Translations under genes and position numbers: made by a program
Notes under the pieces: model-generated
The model's input: the letters and a program-made list of their open reading frames with translations, nothing else
What the model was told of the DNA's origin: nothing
Database searches by the model: none
In this document: positions 37,031 to 45,228 of the stretch, piece by piece
How positions within the stretch are numbered: position 1 is the first letter of the stretch
How the letters are laid out: every line of letters begins with the position of its first letter
DNA from: Thermococcus gammatolerans EJ3
Lineage (GTDB): Archaea > Methanobacteriota_B > Thermococci > Thermococcales > Thermococcaceae
Assembly (NCBI RefSeq): GCF_000022365.1
Contig: NC_012804.1
Location: 1,488,001 to 1,552,000, forward strand
Reading direction: 5' to 3'
DNA length: 64,000 nucleotides

Positions 37031-37064
37031 CAGCCAGATAGAAAGACCCCCTTGGTTGAGGGTA

Positions 37065-40000
37065 ATGGTGGGAACTTTGAAACCCGGCTACATCCTCAAG
37101 AGCACGAAATGGAAGGAGCCTTTTCTCGTCGAGATCGTGAACGAAAGTGGAGACACCATCATGGTGGGAGGCCACTACCTGAACTCCCGCAAGGCCGACC
37201 TCTACATACTGACGAAAGCCGACCTTGAGGAGATTGAAATCATCACAAACCCTCTTGACTTCAAAGGAGACCCAGAAGCAGCTGCCCTCGCAATCGAGGG
37301 AGAACGGTACCATTTCGCCTCACTCTATGACCCAATACTCGCGGTCAGCGTCTCGAAAATAGCACCCCTCCCCTTCCAGATCGACGCGGTCTACAACCAC
37401 ATCCTCAGAAACCCCGAGATACGCTTCCTCCTTGCGGACGACCCCGGTGCCGGAAAAACCATCATGGCAGGCCTTGTGATAAAAGAGCTCAAACTCAGAG
37501 GCTTGGCCGAGAGAATCCTCATAGTCGTTCCCGGCCATCTTGTACCCCAGTGGAAGAGGGAGATGAAAGAGAAGTTCCAGGAAGAGTTCACAATTGTCAA
37601 CAGAGAGATTTTCCGGACGACAACCGACGTTTGGAGACGTGAAAAACAGGTAATTGCCTCAATAGACTTCCTCAAACAAGAAGACATCCTCAAGAGCCTT
37701 GAGAATGTTGATTGGGACCTTGTGATAGTGGATGAAGCCCATAAGATGGCCGCGTATCGCTTCGGGAAGAAGATCTACCGCACGAAGAGGTACAAAGTGG
37801 GTGAGGTGCTCTCAAGGAACTCCACCCACATGCTCTTCCTCACTGCCACGCCCCACAAGGGAGACCCGGAAAACTTCCGTCTCCTTCTTGACCTCCTTGT
37901 TCCGGGCCTTTTCAGCGACAAAGAAATACTCCTTGAGGCAATAAGGAGAAACGAGAACCCCATATTCCTCAGACGTATGAAAGAAGACCTCGTGGACTTT
38001 GAGGGGAAGAAGATATTCAAGCCCAGGTACTCCCACACGGTGAACTTCAACCTCACCGACAAGGAGATCAAGCTCTACAACGAGCTCTCCCGCTACATCC
38101 ACTACCAGTACACCGTTCTCGAAGGGAGCAGGCGGAGCATAGTCTTCCCGCTCGTGATACTCCAGAGGAGGTTCGCATCGAGCACGTACGCACTTCTCCA
38201 GTCCCTCAGGCGCAGAAAAGCACGCCTCAAGGAATACCTTGAGAGCGGGAAGCTTGAAACCAAGGGCGTGCAACTCGACTTTGAGGACCTCCTTGAGCTC
38301 GAGGACGAAGAGGAAAGGGAAAGGTGGAAGGCCGAGCTGAGGCTCGAAGGCCTCCCCATAGTGAGGAAGAGGAAGCTCATAGAAGCCGAGATAAGAACCC
38401 TTGACGAGCTCATAAGGATGAGCGAAGAGCTGATAGCATCGGAGGAAGAGACGAAGCTCAAGAAGCTCAGAGAGACGCTGGACTTCATAGCGAGAGAACA
38501 CGGCGAGAAAGAGAAGATCCTCATCTTCACGGAGTTCAAGGACACCCTTGAGTACCTCGTGAACAAGCTCCAGGAGTGGGGCTACACGGTTACCTTCATC
38601 CACGGCGAGATGGACATGGAGACGAGGCTCCAACGCGAAAAGGACTTCAGGGAGTGGGCTCAGGTCATGGTTGCCACCGAGGCGGCCGGAGAGGGCATAA
38701 ACCTCCAGTTCTGTCATCTGCTCATAAACTACGACATCCCGTGGAACCCCAACAGGCTTGAACAGAGGATAGGAAGGGTGCACCGCTACGGTCAGAGGTA
38801 TCCGGTTCACATCTTCAACTTCGTGGCCAGAAACACGAGGGAGGGCATGGTACTCGAGAGGCTCCTCCACAAGATAGAGGAGATAAGGAAAGCCCTCGGG
38901 GATAAGGTCTTCGACGTTATCGGAGAACTCCTCGATGGGGAGAATCTGTACACCCTCCTCGCAGAGGTCGCCGTCATGCTCAGAGACCCGGACAGCGTCC
39001 TGAAGGAGGAAGAGCCAAAGTTCCAGCCTGAAGAAATCACGAAGAAGGCGGAAGAGCTCCTCGGGGAGAGCCTCGCGACGAAGCACATAGACCTGAGCAG
39101 GATAATGCGGCTTCTCGAAAAGGCCGAAGAGAACCGGCTATCGCCAGAGTACCTCGAACTATTCTTCCTCAAAGCCATGAAGCGCCTCAACGCGAGAATA
39201 AGGGAGAAAGAGCCACACGTTTATTCGATTGAGAGAACCCCCAGAGTCCTGAGGGAGATAGCCGAAAGAAAGGGCTACGGCACGGTGGAGCGTTCGTACA
39301 GGGCCATAACCTTTGACAAAGCAATCTCTGAGGAGAGGGACGACGTGGAGTTCGTCTCGTTTGGACATCCGCTCTTCGAAGCCCTCCGCGAGTGGGTTCA
39401 GGAGGAATATCTCAAAGAGCTCCAGCGCGGGGCGGTCTTCTACGACCCCAGGAACAGACTCCACGGCACCATCTGGTTCTTCGAGGGTGAAGTCCAGGAC
39501 GGCTTCAACAAGACGGCAGGCAAGACGCTCGTGGCGGTCTACGACGATGGCGAGAACCTTGAGGTCATAGACCCGAAGATAATATGGGACCTCGAACCGG
39601 CCAAAGATTCTCCAGAGGTGGAGGTTGAGTTCAGCCGGAGAGAGAACGCGATGATTTACGCCATGAAGGCCCTCGAAGAGTACAGGGACAGGCTTCTCAG
39701 GGAGAGGAAGAGGCAGGCGGAGATAAAGGAGAAGTACGGAGTGAAGTCCCTCAAGAAGCTGATAGACGACCTCGACTACAAGCTGGCCGAGTACGAACTC
39801 CTCCCGCCGGAAGAGAAGAAGAGGTACGCACTCACCATAAGGAACCTTGAGGAGAGGCTGAACCGTTATCGGAAGGCGCTGAAGGAACTGCCGGAAAAGA
39901 TAGCCAGGGAGACGAGCCTCATGGTGAGGCCTCCCGTCTTCATCGGGGCCATCTACGTGCTCCCGAGGGGAGGGATGGGAGAAGACCCGGCAATAGAAGA

Positions 40001-40358
40001 GATAGGAATGCAGATAGCCATGCAGTACGAGAGAGAGCAGGGAAGAAACCCCGTAGACGTCTCGAAGGAGAACCTCGGCTACGACATCTACTCCGAGGGC
40101 AACGGTGAGAAGAGGTACATAGAGGTAAAGGCGAGAGCCCACCTCGGGGACGTTGAGCTCACATGGAACGAGTACGTTACCGCGAAGAGGCTCCGCGACA
40201 AGTACTGGCTCTACGTTGTCGCATACGCCGCCGAGAAGCCGACCCTCTACATCATCCGTGATCCCGCTCACACCCTCAAGGTCGTGGAGAAGTACGAGAT
40301 AAGGTTCAAAGTCCCGGTTGAGGAGTGGAAAAAGAAGGGTAAGAAGGTTGAAGTCTGA
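37065..40358 (+). CDS. SNF2-family helicase with C-terminal DUF3883-like nuclease domain
   Basis: 1097 aa. SF2/SNF2 motor: Walker A LADDPGAGKT (about 123-132), VDEAH box (about 222-226), SFTATPH-type motif III (FLTATPHKGD), helicase C with ATEAAGEGINLQ and QRIGRVHRYGQ (about 567). The C-terminus (about 1000-1060) has GYDIYSEGNGEKRYIEVKAR, a DUF3883-type fold with the E-x-K of PD-(D/E)xK nucleases. Similar helicases are DrmD of DISARM and other methylase-linked defence loci. First gene of an operon with the methyltransferase 12 bases on. Codon use is GC-rich, unlike the preceding element genes. ATG 37065 chosen behind GAGGG. Confidence 0.88.
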   Translation: MVGTLKPGYILKSTKWKEPFLVEIVNESGDTIMVGGHYLNSRKADLYILTKADLEEIEIITNPLDFKGDPEAAALAIEGERYHFASLYDPILAVSVSKIAPLPFQIDAVYNHILRNPEIRFLLADDPGAGKTIMAGLVIKELKLRGLAERILIVVPGHLVPQWKREMKEKFQEEFTIVNREIFRTTTDVWRREKQVIASIDFLKQEDILKSLENVDWDLVIVDEAHKMAAYRFGKKIYRTKRYKVGEVLSRNSTHMLFLTATPHKGDPENFRLLLDLLVPGLFSDKEILLEAIRRNENPIFLRRMKEDLVDFEGKKIFKPRYSHTVNFNLTDKEIKLYNELSRYIHYQYTVLEGSRRSIVFPLVILQRRFASSTYALLQSLRRRKARLKEYLESGKLETKGVQLDFEDLLELEDEEERERWKAELRLEGLPIVRKRKLIEAEIRTLDELIRMSEELIASEEETKLKKLRETLDFIAREHGEKEKILIFTEFKDTLEYLVNKLQEWGYTVTFIHGEMDMETRLQREKDFREWAQVMVATEAAGEGINLQFCHLLINYDIPWNPNRLEQRIGRVHRYGQRYPVHIFNFVARNTREGMVLERLLHKIEEIRKALGDKVFDVIGELLDGENLYTLLAEVAVMLRDPDSVLKEEEPKFQPEEITKKAEELLGESLATKHIDLSRIMRLLEKAEENRLSPEYLELFFLKAMKRLNARIREKEPHVYSIERTPRVLREIAERKGYGTVERSYRAITFDKAISEERDDVEFVSFGHPLFEALREWVQEEYLKELQRGAVFYDPRNRLHGTIWFFEGEVQDGFNKTAGKTLVAVYDDGENLEVIDPKIIWDLEPAKDSPEVEVEFSRRENAMIYAMKALEEYRDRLLRERKRQAEIKEKYGVKSLKKLIDDLDYKLAEYELLPPEEKKRYALTIRNLEERLNRYRKALKELPEKIARETSLMVRPPVFIGAIYVLPRGGMGEDPAIEEIGMQIAMQYEREQGRNPVDVSKENLGYDIYSEGNGEKRYIEVKARAHLGDVELTWNEYVTAKRLRDKYWLYVVAYAAEKPTLYIIRDPAHTLKVVEKYEIRFKVPVEEWKKKGKKVEV

Positions 40359-40370
40359 GGAGGCGGTAGA

Positions 40371-43133
40371 ATGGAGGACAAGCGCTTTATTGAGGTTGCC
40401 TTCCCGGTCAAGGCCGTAAGTGAAGAGTCCGCAAGGGAGAAGAACATAAGGCACGGCCACATCTCTACCCTGCACATCTGGTGGGCAAGGCGCCCGCTGG
40501 CTTCTTCCCGCGCGACCAACTACGCCGCACTCATCCCAGCTCCAAAGGATGAGGAAGAGCTCGAACGGAAGAAGAGGTTCATAGCAAAGCTCTCGAAGTG
40601 GGAAAGTTCACTCGACGAAGAAATCATAAGAAGGGCCCGCGAGGACATCATGGAGTACTTCAGGGGGATACGCGACGACCCGAACCAGGAAAGGCCCCGC
40701 GTCCTCGACCCCTTCGCGGGGGGAGGCTCGATACCGCTTGAGGCCCTTCGCCTCGGCTGTGAGACGTACGCGGTGGACTACAATCCAGTTGCAGTTCTCA
40801 TCCTCAAGGCAGTCCTTGAGTATCCGCAGAAGTACGGGAAAAAGAAGAAGGGAGCGCTCGACCAGTGGATTTCAGGCAGGGACGAGGAAAAGGACTACGA
40901 CCTCGTGAGGGACGTGAAAAAGTGGGGTGAGTGGGTTCTCCAGGAGGCGAAGAAGGAGCTTGAGCGCTTCTATCCCAAAGACGAAGACGGCTACATCCCG
41001 GTCGGCTACATCTGGGCGAGAACCATAAAGTGCCAGAACCCGGCCTGTGGGGCAGAGATTCCACTGATGAGACAGTTCTGGCTCGCAAAGAAGAACAACA
41101 AGAAAGTGGCTCTCTACCCTTACGTGGAGGGGCATGAAGTCAAGTTCAAGATAGTTGGCGACGGCTACGAGCCTATGCCAGAAGATTTTGACCCCTCGAA
41201 GGGGACGGTGAAGGGAGCGAAGGTCACCTGCCCGGTCTGCGGCATGACCCACGACGCGAACACCACGAGAAAGCTCTTCCGCGAGGGCAAGGCCGGGCAG
41301 AGGATGGTGGCGGTTGTCCTCTACCACCCGGAGAAGAAGGGCAAGGTGTACCGCCTGCCAACGGAGAAAGACATCAAGGCCTACGAGGAGGCGAAGCGCT
41401 ATCTGGAGGAGAAGAGGGCAAAGCTCATGGAGGAGTGGGGCATCGACCCGGTACCAGACGAAGAAATCCTGAAGAAGTGTCATGAAGTGGACAGAATGCC
41501 TATGTATGGAATGCCAAAATGGGGGGATATCTTCAACGACCGACAAAAGCTCGCGCTGATAACCTTCGTCGAGAAGGTGAGGCAGGCGTACGAGAGGATG
41601 CTTGAAGAAGGTTACGGCGAGGAGTACGCGAAGGCTGTGGTGACGTATCTGGCGTTTGCGTTCGACAAGTTCTTGGCTCGTTCAACAACACTTTCTCGGT
41701 GGCACGTTACTCGTGAAACTATCGAGTATCCCCTCGGAAAGAACTCCCTCCCAATGCTCTGGGATTACATTGAACTCCAAGCATTCTCCGAGGCAAGCGG
41801 AGGCTGGAATACCGGGCTTGAATACATTGTGAATGTTATTGCCCATTGCTCCCAGTCCTCAGAGTTCCCCTCAAAAGTCCTCCAAGATTCCGCAACCTCA
41901 CTACCCTTCCCCGACGATTACTTCGACGCTGTCTTCACTGACCCCCCCTACTATGACAATGTGAATTATTCAGTACTGTCTGATTTCTTCTATGTCTGGC
42001 TCAAGCGTACAGTTGGAGACCTCTATCCTGAGCTGTTCATAACACCACTCACGCCAAAGAGCAAGGAACTTGTTGCTGATCCAAACAGATTTGGGGGGAA
42101 AGACGGTTCAAAAAGGTACTTTGAGGAGAGCATGAAACAGGCACTCAGGGAAATCCACCGCGTCCTCAAGCCGAACGGAATCCTCGTGCTCGTCTATGCT
42201 CATAAGACAACGGAAGGCTGGGAGACCCTCATAAACTCGCTCCTTGACTCGGGTCTCGTCCCAACGACTTCCTGGCCAATTCATACCGAGATGAAGAATA
42301 GGCTTATAGCAAAGGAGTCCGCCGCCCTTGCCTCATCAATCTACATCATCGCTCGCAAGATAGAGAAGCAGGGCGTCGGCTGGTTCGATGAGGTCAAGAG
42401 GGAGCTCAGAAAGACTCTTGAGGAGAAGCTCGACCAGCTCTGGAAGGAGGGCATAAGCGGTGCCGACTTCTTCATCTCGGCCATAGGCTCGGCCATTGAG
42501 GTCTTCGGCAAGTACGAAAAGGTGCTCGACTACGAGGGCAACGAGATAAGGGGAGACAGGTTGCTCCAGCTCGTGAGGGACATGGTGAGCGACTACGCCA
42601 TAAGGCAGGTTCTCAGGGAGGACATCTCCTCCGAGCTTTCACCACTCGCGAAGTTCTACGTGCTCTGGCGCTGGACTTACGGCGAGGCGAAGGTTGCCTT
42701 CGACGAGGCGAGGAAGCTTGCAACTTCAGTCGGCCTCGACCTCGAAAAGGAGTGGAACAAAGGGTTTATCGTGAAGGAGAAGGAGTTCATCCGCGTTCTC
42801 GGCCCGCAGGACAGGAAGCTGAAGGAGATAAAGGGCAACGACCTCATCGATGTCCTCCACAAAGCTTTGCTCCTCTGGCAGGCCAACAGGAAGAGGGAGA
42901 TGGTCGGCCTGCTCGCCGAGACAGGCTGGGGCGAGAAGGACGTCTTCTACAAGGTGGCCCAGGTCATCAGCGAGGTTCTGCCAAAGGACAGCAAGGAGAA
43001 GAAGCTCCTCGACGGCTTCCTCGCGGGCAGGGAGCACATAAAGAGGGCCATTGAGAAGGGCGATTACTCGGTCTTCAACGGAGAAGAGGAATCAGGAAAG
43101 CAGAAAAGAATTGAGCAGTTCATAAAGGGTTGA
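40371..43133 (+). CDS. DUF1156-family DNA adenine methyltransferase
   Basis: 920 aa. The N-terminal DUF1156 region ([37 protein letters not shown]) leads to SAM motif I DPFAGGGS (113-120). A zinc-ribbon insertion has C-x4-C and CPVC pairs (about residues 222-290). Motif [12 protein letters not shown] (about 524-533) marks an amino-methyltransferase (N6-A or N4-C). The long C-terminal helical part is probably for target recognition. It resembles DrmMI/DUF1156 methylases of defence loci, and would mark self DNA. Ribosome site GAGGAGGCGGT. The section around motif IV has more AT-rich codon use than its flanks. Confidence 0.88.
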   Translation: MEDKRFIEVAFPVKAVSEESAREKNIRHGHISTLHIWWARRPLASSRATNYAALIPAPKDEEELERKKRFIAKLSKWESSLDEEIIRRAREDIMEYFRGIRDDPNQERPRVLDPFAGGGSIPLEALRLGCETYAVDYNPVAVLILKAVLEYPQKYGKKKKGALDQWISGRDEEKDYDLVRDVKKWGEWVLQEAKKELERFYPKDEDGYIPVGYIWARTIKCQNPACGAEIPLMRQFWLAKKNNKKVALYPYVEGHEVKFKIVGDGYEPMPEDFDPSKGTVKGAKVTCPVCGMTHDANTTRKLFREGKAGQRMVAVVLYHPEKKGKVYRLPTEKDIKAYEEAKRYLEEKRAKLMEEWGIDPVPDEEILKKCHEVDRMPMYGMPKWGDIFNDRQKLALITFVEKVRQAYERMLEEGYGEEYAKAVVTYLAFAFDKFLARSTTLSRWHVTRETIEYPLGKNSLPMLWDYIELQAFSEASGGWNTGLEYIVNVIAHCSQSSEFPSKVLQDSATSLPFPDDYFDAVFTDPPYYDNVNYSVLSDFFYVWLKRTVGDLYPELFITPLTPKSKELVADPNRFGGKDGSKRYFEESMKQALREIHRVLKPNGILVLVYAHKTTEGWETLINSLLDSGLVPTTSWPIHTEMKNRLIAKESAALASSIYIIARKIEKQGVGWFDEVKRELRKTLEEKLDQLWKEGISGADFFISAIGSAIEVFGKYEKVLDYEGNEIRGDRLLQLVRDMVSDYAIRQVLREDISSELSPLAKFYVLWRWTYGEAKVAFDEARKLATSVGLDLEKEWNKGFIVKEKEFIRVLGPQDRKLKEIKGNDLIDVLHKALLLWQANRKREMVGLLAETGWGEKDVFYKVAQVISEVLPKDSKEKKLLDGFLAGREHIKRAIEKGDYSVFNGEEESGKQKRIEQFIKG

Positions 43134-43137
43134 GGCT

Positions 43138-43866
43138 TTATTCGGCTTTCTTTTCAATTTCCGGGGCTTTATTCCTGAGTTCCCGGATTTCACCTTCAAG
43201 CTCGGGAACCATCTCGACTATGTCCTTCCTGAGGAGGGGAAGGTGCTCGAGCTTGCCGTTGAGTATCGCAAGTATCCTGAGGCTGAGCATGAGAATGTAG
43301 ATTGAGAGCTCCGGGTTCTTCCAGTCTTCCAGCATCTTCTCGTAGAGCTTGATGAGGAGCGCTATCCCTTGGTCGAGCGTCATGTATCTCTCAAACTCTT
43401 CATCCGGCATCTCCGGATCGGAGGCTATTTCGAGAATGCTCTCCCTCATGGAGTTCAAAAGTCCCATCTGCCTCCTGATGTCGGTTCTTATTGAGTTCTT
43501 GAGCTCGTTCTCGTTGAGGATGTGCATGAGTTCGTCTATCTCGTCCATCACATCAGCGAGCTCTTCCTCGAATATCTTGAGCACTTCAGATTGAGCCTTG
43601 AGGTAATGTATCCTGCTCGCTTCGCTGGGCAGTACCTGGGTTATTCTGGAGATAAGGACGTCCCGCTTCTCATCCAGAAGCTCTCTCAGGCGGAGGAGTT
43701 CCCTGAATCTGTGAGTCTGGTGCTTCTTCCTCACGTAGGGGATGGCAGAGAAGTAGGGGTCTATGGCGTCAAGTACCCCCGTAAGCAGGTCATCGCTGTA
43801 CTTATCGATCACGACTTCAGGAAGTGCCGATAGTCCTTGACTCATTGTGAGAAGTTCTGCCGTCAT
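43138..43866 (-). CDS. helical hypothetical protein in the defence locus
   Basis: 242 aa, all-helical with leucine-rich charged helices and no recognised motif. It lies convergent to the methyltransferase (4 bases between stops) and divergent from the ATPase cassette. A TATA-like TTTATAAGG lies at about 43890-43898. It starts with ATG 43866 (GTG 43869 and ATG 43845 possible). It may be a regulator or accessory factor of the surrounding system; no evidence beyond position. Confidence 0.55.
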   Translation of the reverse strand: MTAELLTMSQGLSALPEVVIDKYSDDLLTGVLDAIDPYFSAIPYVRKKHQTHRFRELLRLRELLDEKRDVLISRITQVLPSEASRIHYLKAQSEVLKIFEEELADVMDEIDELMHILNENELKNSIRTDIRRQMGLLNSMRESILEIASDPEMPDEEFERYMTLDQGIALLIKLYEKMLEDWKNPELSIYILMLSLRILAILNGKLEHLPLLRKDIVEMVPELEGEIRELRNKAPEIEKKAE

Positions 43867-43980
43867 CACGATCCCGAAAGAGAAGGCTCCTTATAAAGGA
43901 TGCTCTCTGACGGACTCGTTGGGTCTGAAGAAGAGAGCGTGGGTCAACTGCTCGAAAGGACGCCTGCTCCATAAACCTTA

Positions 43981-44010
43981 TATACACTTTTGGACGTCAC
44001 CCATAATGGG
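43981..44010. repeat. direct repeat, left copy, flanking ATPase cassette
   Basis: 30 bases matching 45117-45146 at about 26 of 30 positions; the core TTTTGGACGTC is identical. It overlaps the ATPase promoter region and sits inside a larger palindrome. Confidence 0.75.
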
Positions 44011-44022
44011 GGGTGTCCAAAA
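43988..44022. promoter_or_regulatory. palindromic operator before the ATPase gene
   Basis: Arms TTTTGGAC (43988-43995) and GTCCAAAA (44015-44022) with inner CACCC/GGGTG arms, between the TATA box TTATATAC (43978-43985) and the ATG at 44023. It covers the expected transcription start, which suits a repressor site, possibly for the ATPase's own product. Confidence 0.55.
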
Positions 44023-45111
44023 ATGCTCTTTGATGTCCAGCCAAAGACCTCAATTGATGAGCTATTCGGAAGGAGGGCCGAGTACCTGAGTTTCCTTGAT
44101 GCAATTGAAAAGCGAAGGAATTTCTTCATAATCACGGGGCCAAGGAGGATAGGAAAGACGAGTTTTCTTTATGCAAGCCTCAACGAGCTTGAGAAGGAGT
44201 ACGGCATTCCTTACGCTGTAATTGACGCAAGAGCGGCCACTTCATTGAACTCAAAATATCCGCAGAGAGTTATTGCAGAACGTCTCTACAAGGCCATAAT
44301 AAGGAAAGGATTTGTGGGAGGGGTAATCTCAAAGATAAAAGGCCTCAAAATCGGTGGAATCGAGATTGAGACTCAGGATAAGAATCCTGACATTATAGAC
44401 GTTCTCTCAGCGATAAACGAGGGTAATGAACTTGCCATAATAGCTTTTGATGAGGCCCAGTACCTCAGATTCTCAAATGAGGACCTCACAAAGCTCTTCG
44501 CTTGGGTTCTCGACAGCCTTCACAACATAGTGCTCGTGTTCACAGGTTCCCAGGTAGGCGTTCTTGACAACTTTCTGAGGCTTGATGAAGGCAATGCGCC
44601 TCTTTTCGGGAGATATGAGGTAAGAATACCTCTACCACGTTTCAACCCCTCAGAGAGTCTTGAATTCCTGAAGAGGGGATTTGAAGAGTACGGAATTGAA
44701 ACCAATGAACGTGACCTTCTTCCCGTGGTGAAGGTACTCGATGGTGTCCCTGGTTGGCTGGTACATTATGGCGCCCACAGAGTTGATGGGCTTCCTCACG
44801 ACGAAGCCATTGAAAAGGTTCTGGAAAAGGCCATGACATACGTGCAAACAGAATTCCAGGAGCTGGACAAACTTTCTCCCCGCTATCGGGTTGTGATGAG
44901 GGCTATTGCCAAGTTGAGTGAGGGAAAAGGATATGCAAGATGGGAGCGAATAAAGAGCCTTGCAGAAGAGGAACTGGGAGATGAGATAGACGAAAAGTCC
45001 ATGAGAAACTACCTGTCAAAACTCGTTGATTATGGCTTTCTGGAGACCATCGGGTATGGAAAGTACAGGATTCCGGATCCAGTCATGTACAGGGTCTTCA
45101 GGAGAATATAG
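44023..45111 (+). CDS. archaeal ATPase (COG1672 type), cassette within defence locus
   Basis: 362 aa. N-terminal FGRRAEYLSFLDAI box, Walker A GPRRIGKTS (about residues 37-45), Walker B IIAFDEAQYLRFS, sensor VFTGSQVGVL, and a C-terminal winged helix (YARWERIKSLAEEELG...YLSKLVDYGFLETIGYGKYRIPDPV). It is a canonical member of the archaeal AAA/STAND ATPase family. Third such ATPase on the element, with GC-richer codons than the first two. The ATG at 44023 has GGGGTG upstream. The gene is enclosed by imperfect 30-bp direct repeats. Confidence 0.85.
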   Translation: MLFDVQPKTSIDELFGRRAEYLSFLDAIEKRRNFFIITGPRRIGKTSFLYASLNELEKEYGIPYAVIDARAATSLNSKYPQRVIAERLYKAIIRKGFVGGVISKIKGLKIGGIEIETQDKNPDIIDVLSAINEGNELAIIAFDEAQYLRFSNEDLTKLFAWVLDSLHNIVLVFTGSQVGVLDNFLRLDEGNAPLFGRYEVRIPLPRFNPSESLEFLKRGFEEYGIETNERDLLPVVKVLDGVPGWLVHYGAHRVDGLPHDEAIEKVLEKAMTYVQTEFQELDKLSPRYRVVMRAIAKLSEGKGYARWERIKSLAEEELGDEIDEKSMRNYLSKLVDYGFLETIGYGKYRIPDPVMYRVFRRI

Positions 45112-45116
45112 TGAAT

Positions 45117-45146
45117 TGTACATTTTTGGACGTCCCCCATTATGGG
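45117..45146. repeat. direct repeat, right copy, flanking ATPase cassette
   Basis: Matches the left copy at 43981-44010 in the same orientation. It begins 6 bases after the ATPase stop and lacks the GTCCAAAA right arm found at the left copy. Confidence 0.75.
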
Positions 45147-45228
45147 TGCCCTCTCAATCTGCCCTATCTTGATAATGTGACCGGAAAGCCCAAATACTCC
45201 CAGGGGTATATGGTTCGGAGGTGTAACC

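Noticed and set aside
37812-39086. Long minus-strand open frames opposite the SNF2 helicase (also 39159-40475)
   Set aside because: They mirror the helicase codons and have no family features; all helicase motifs lie on the plus strand.
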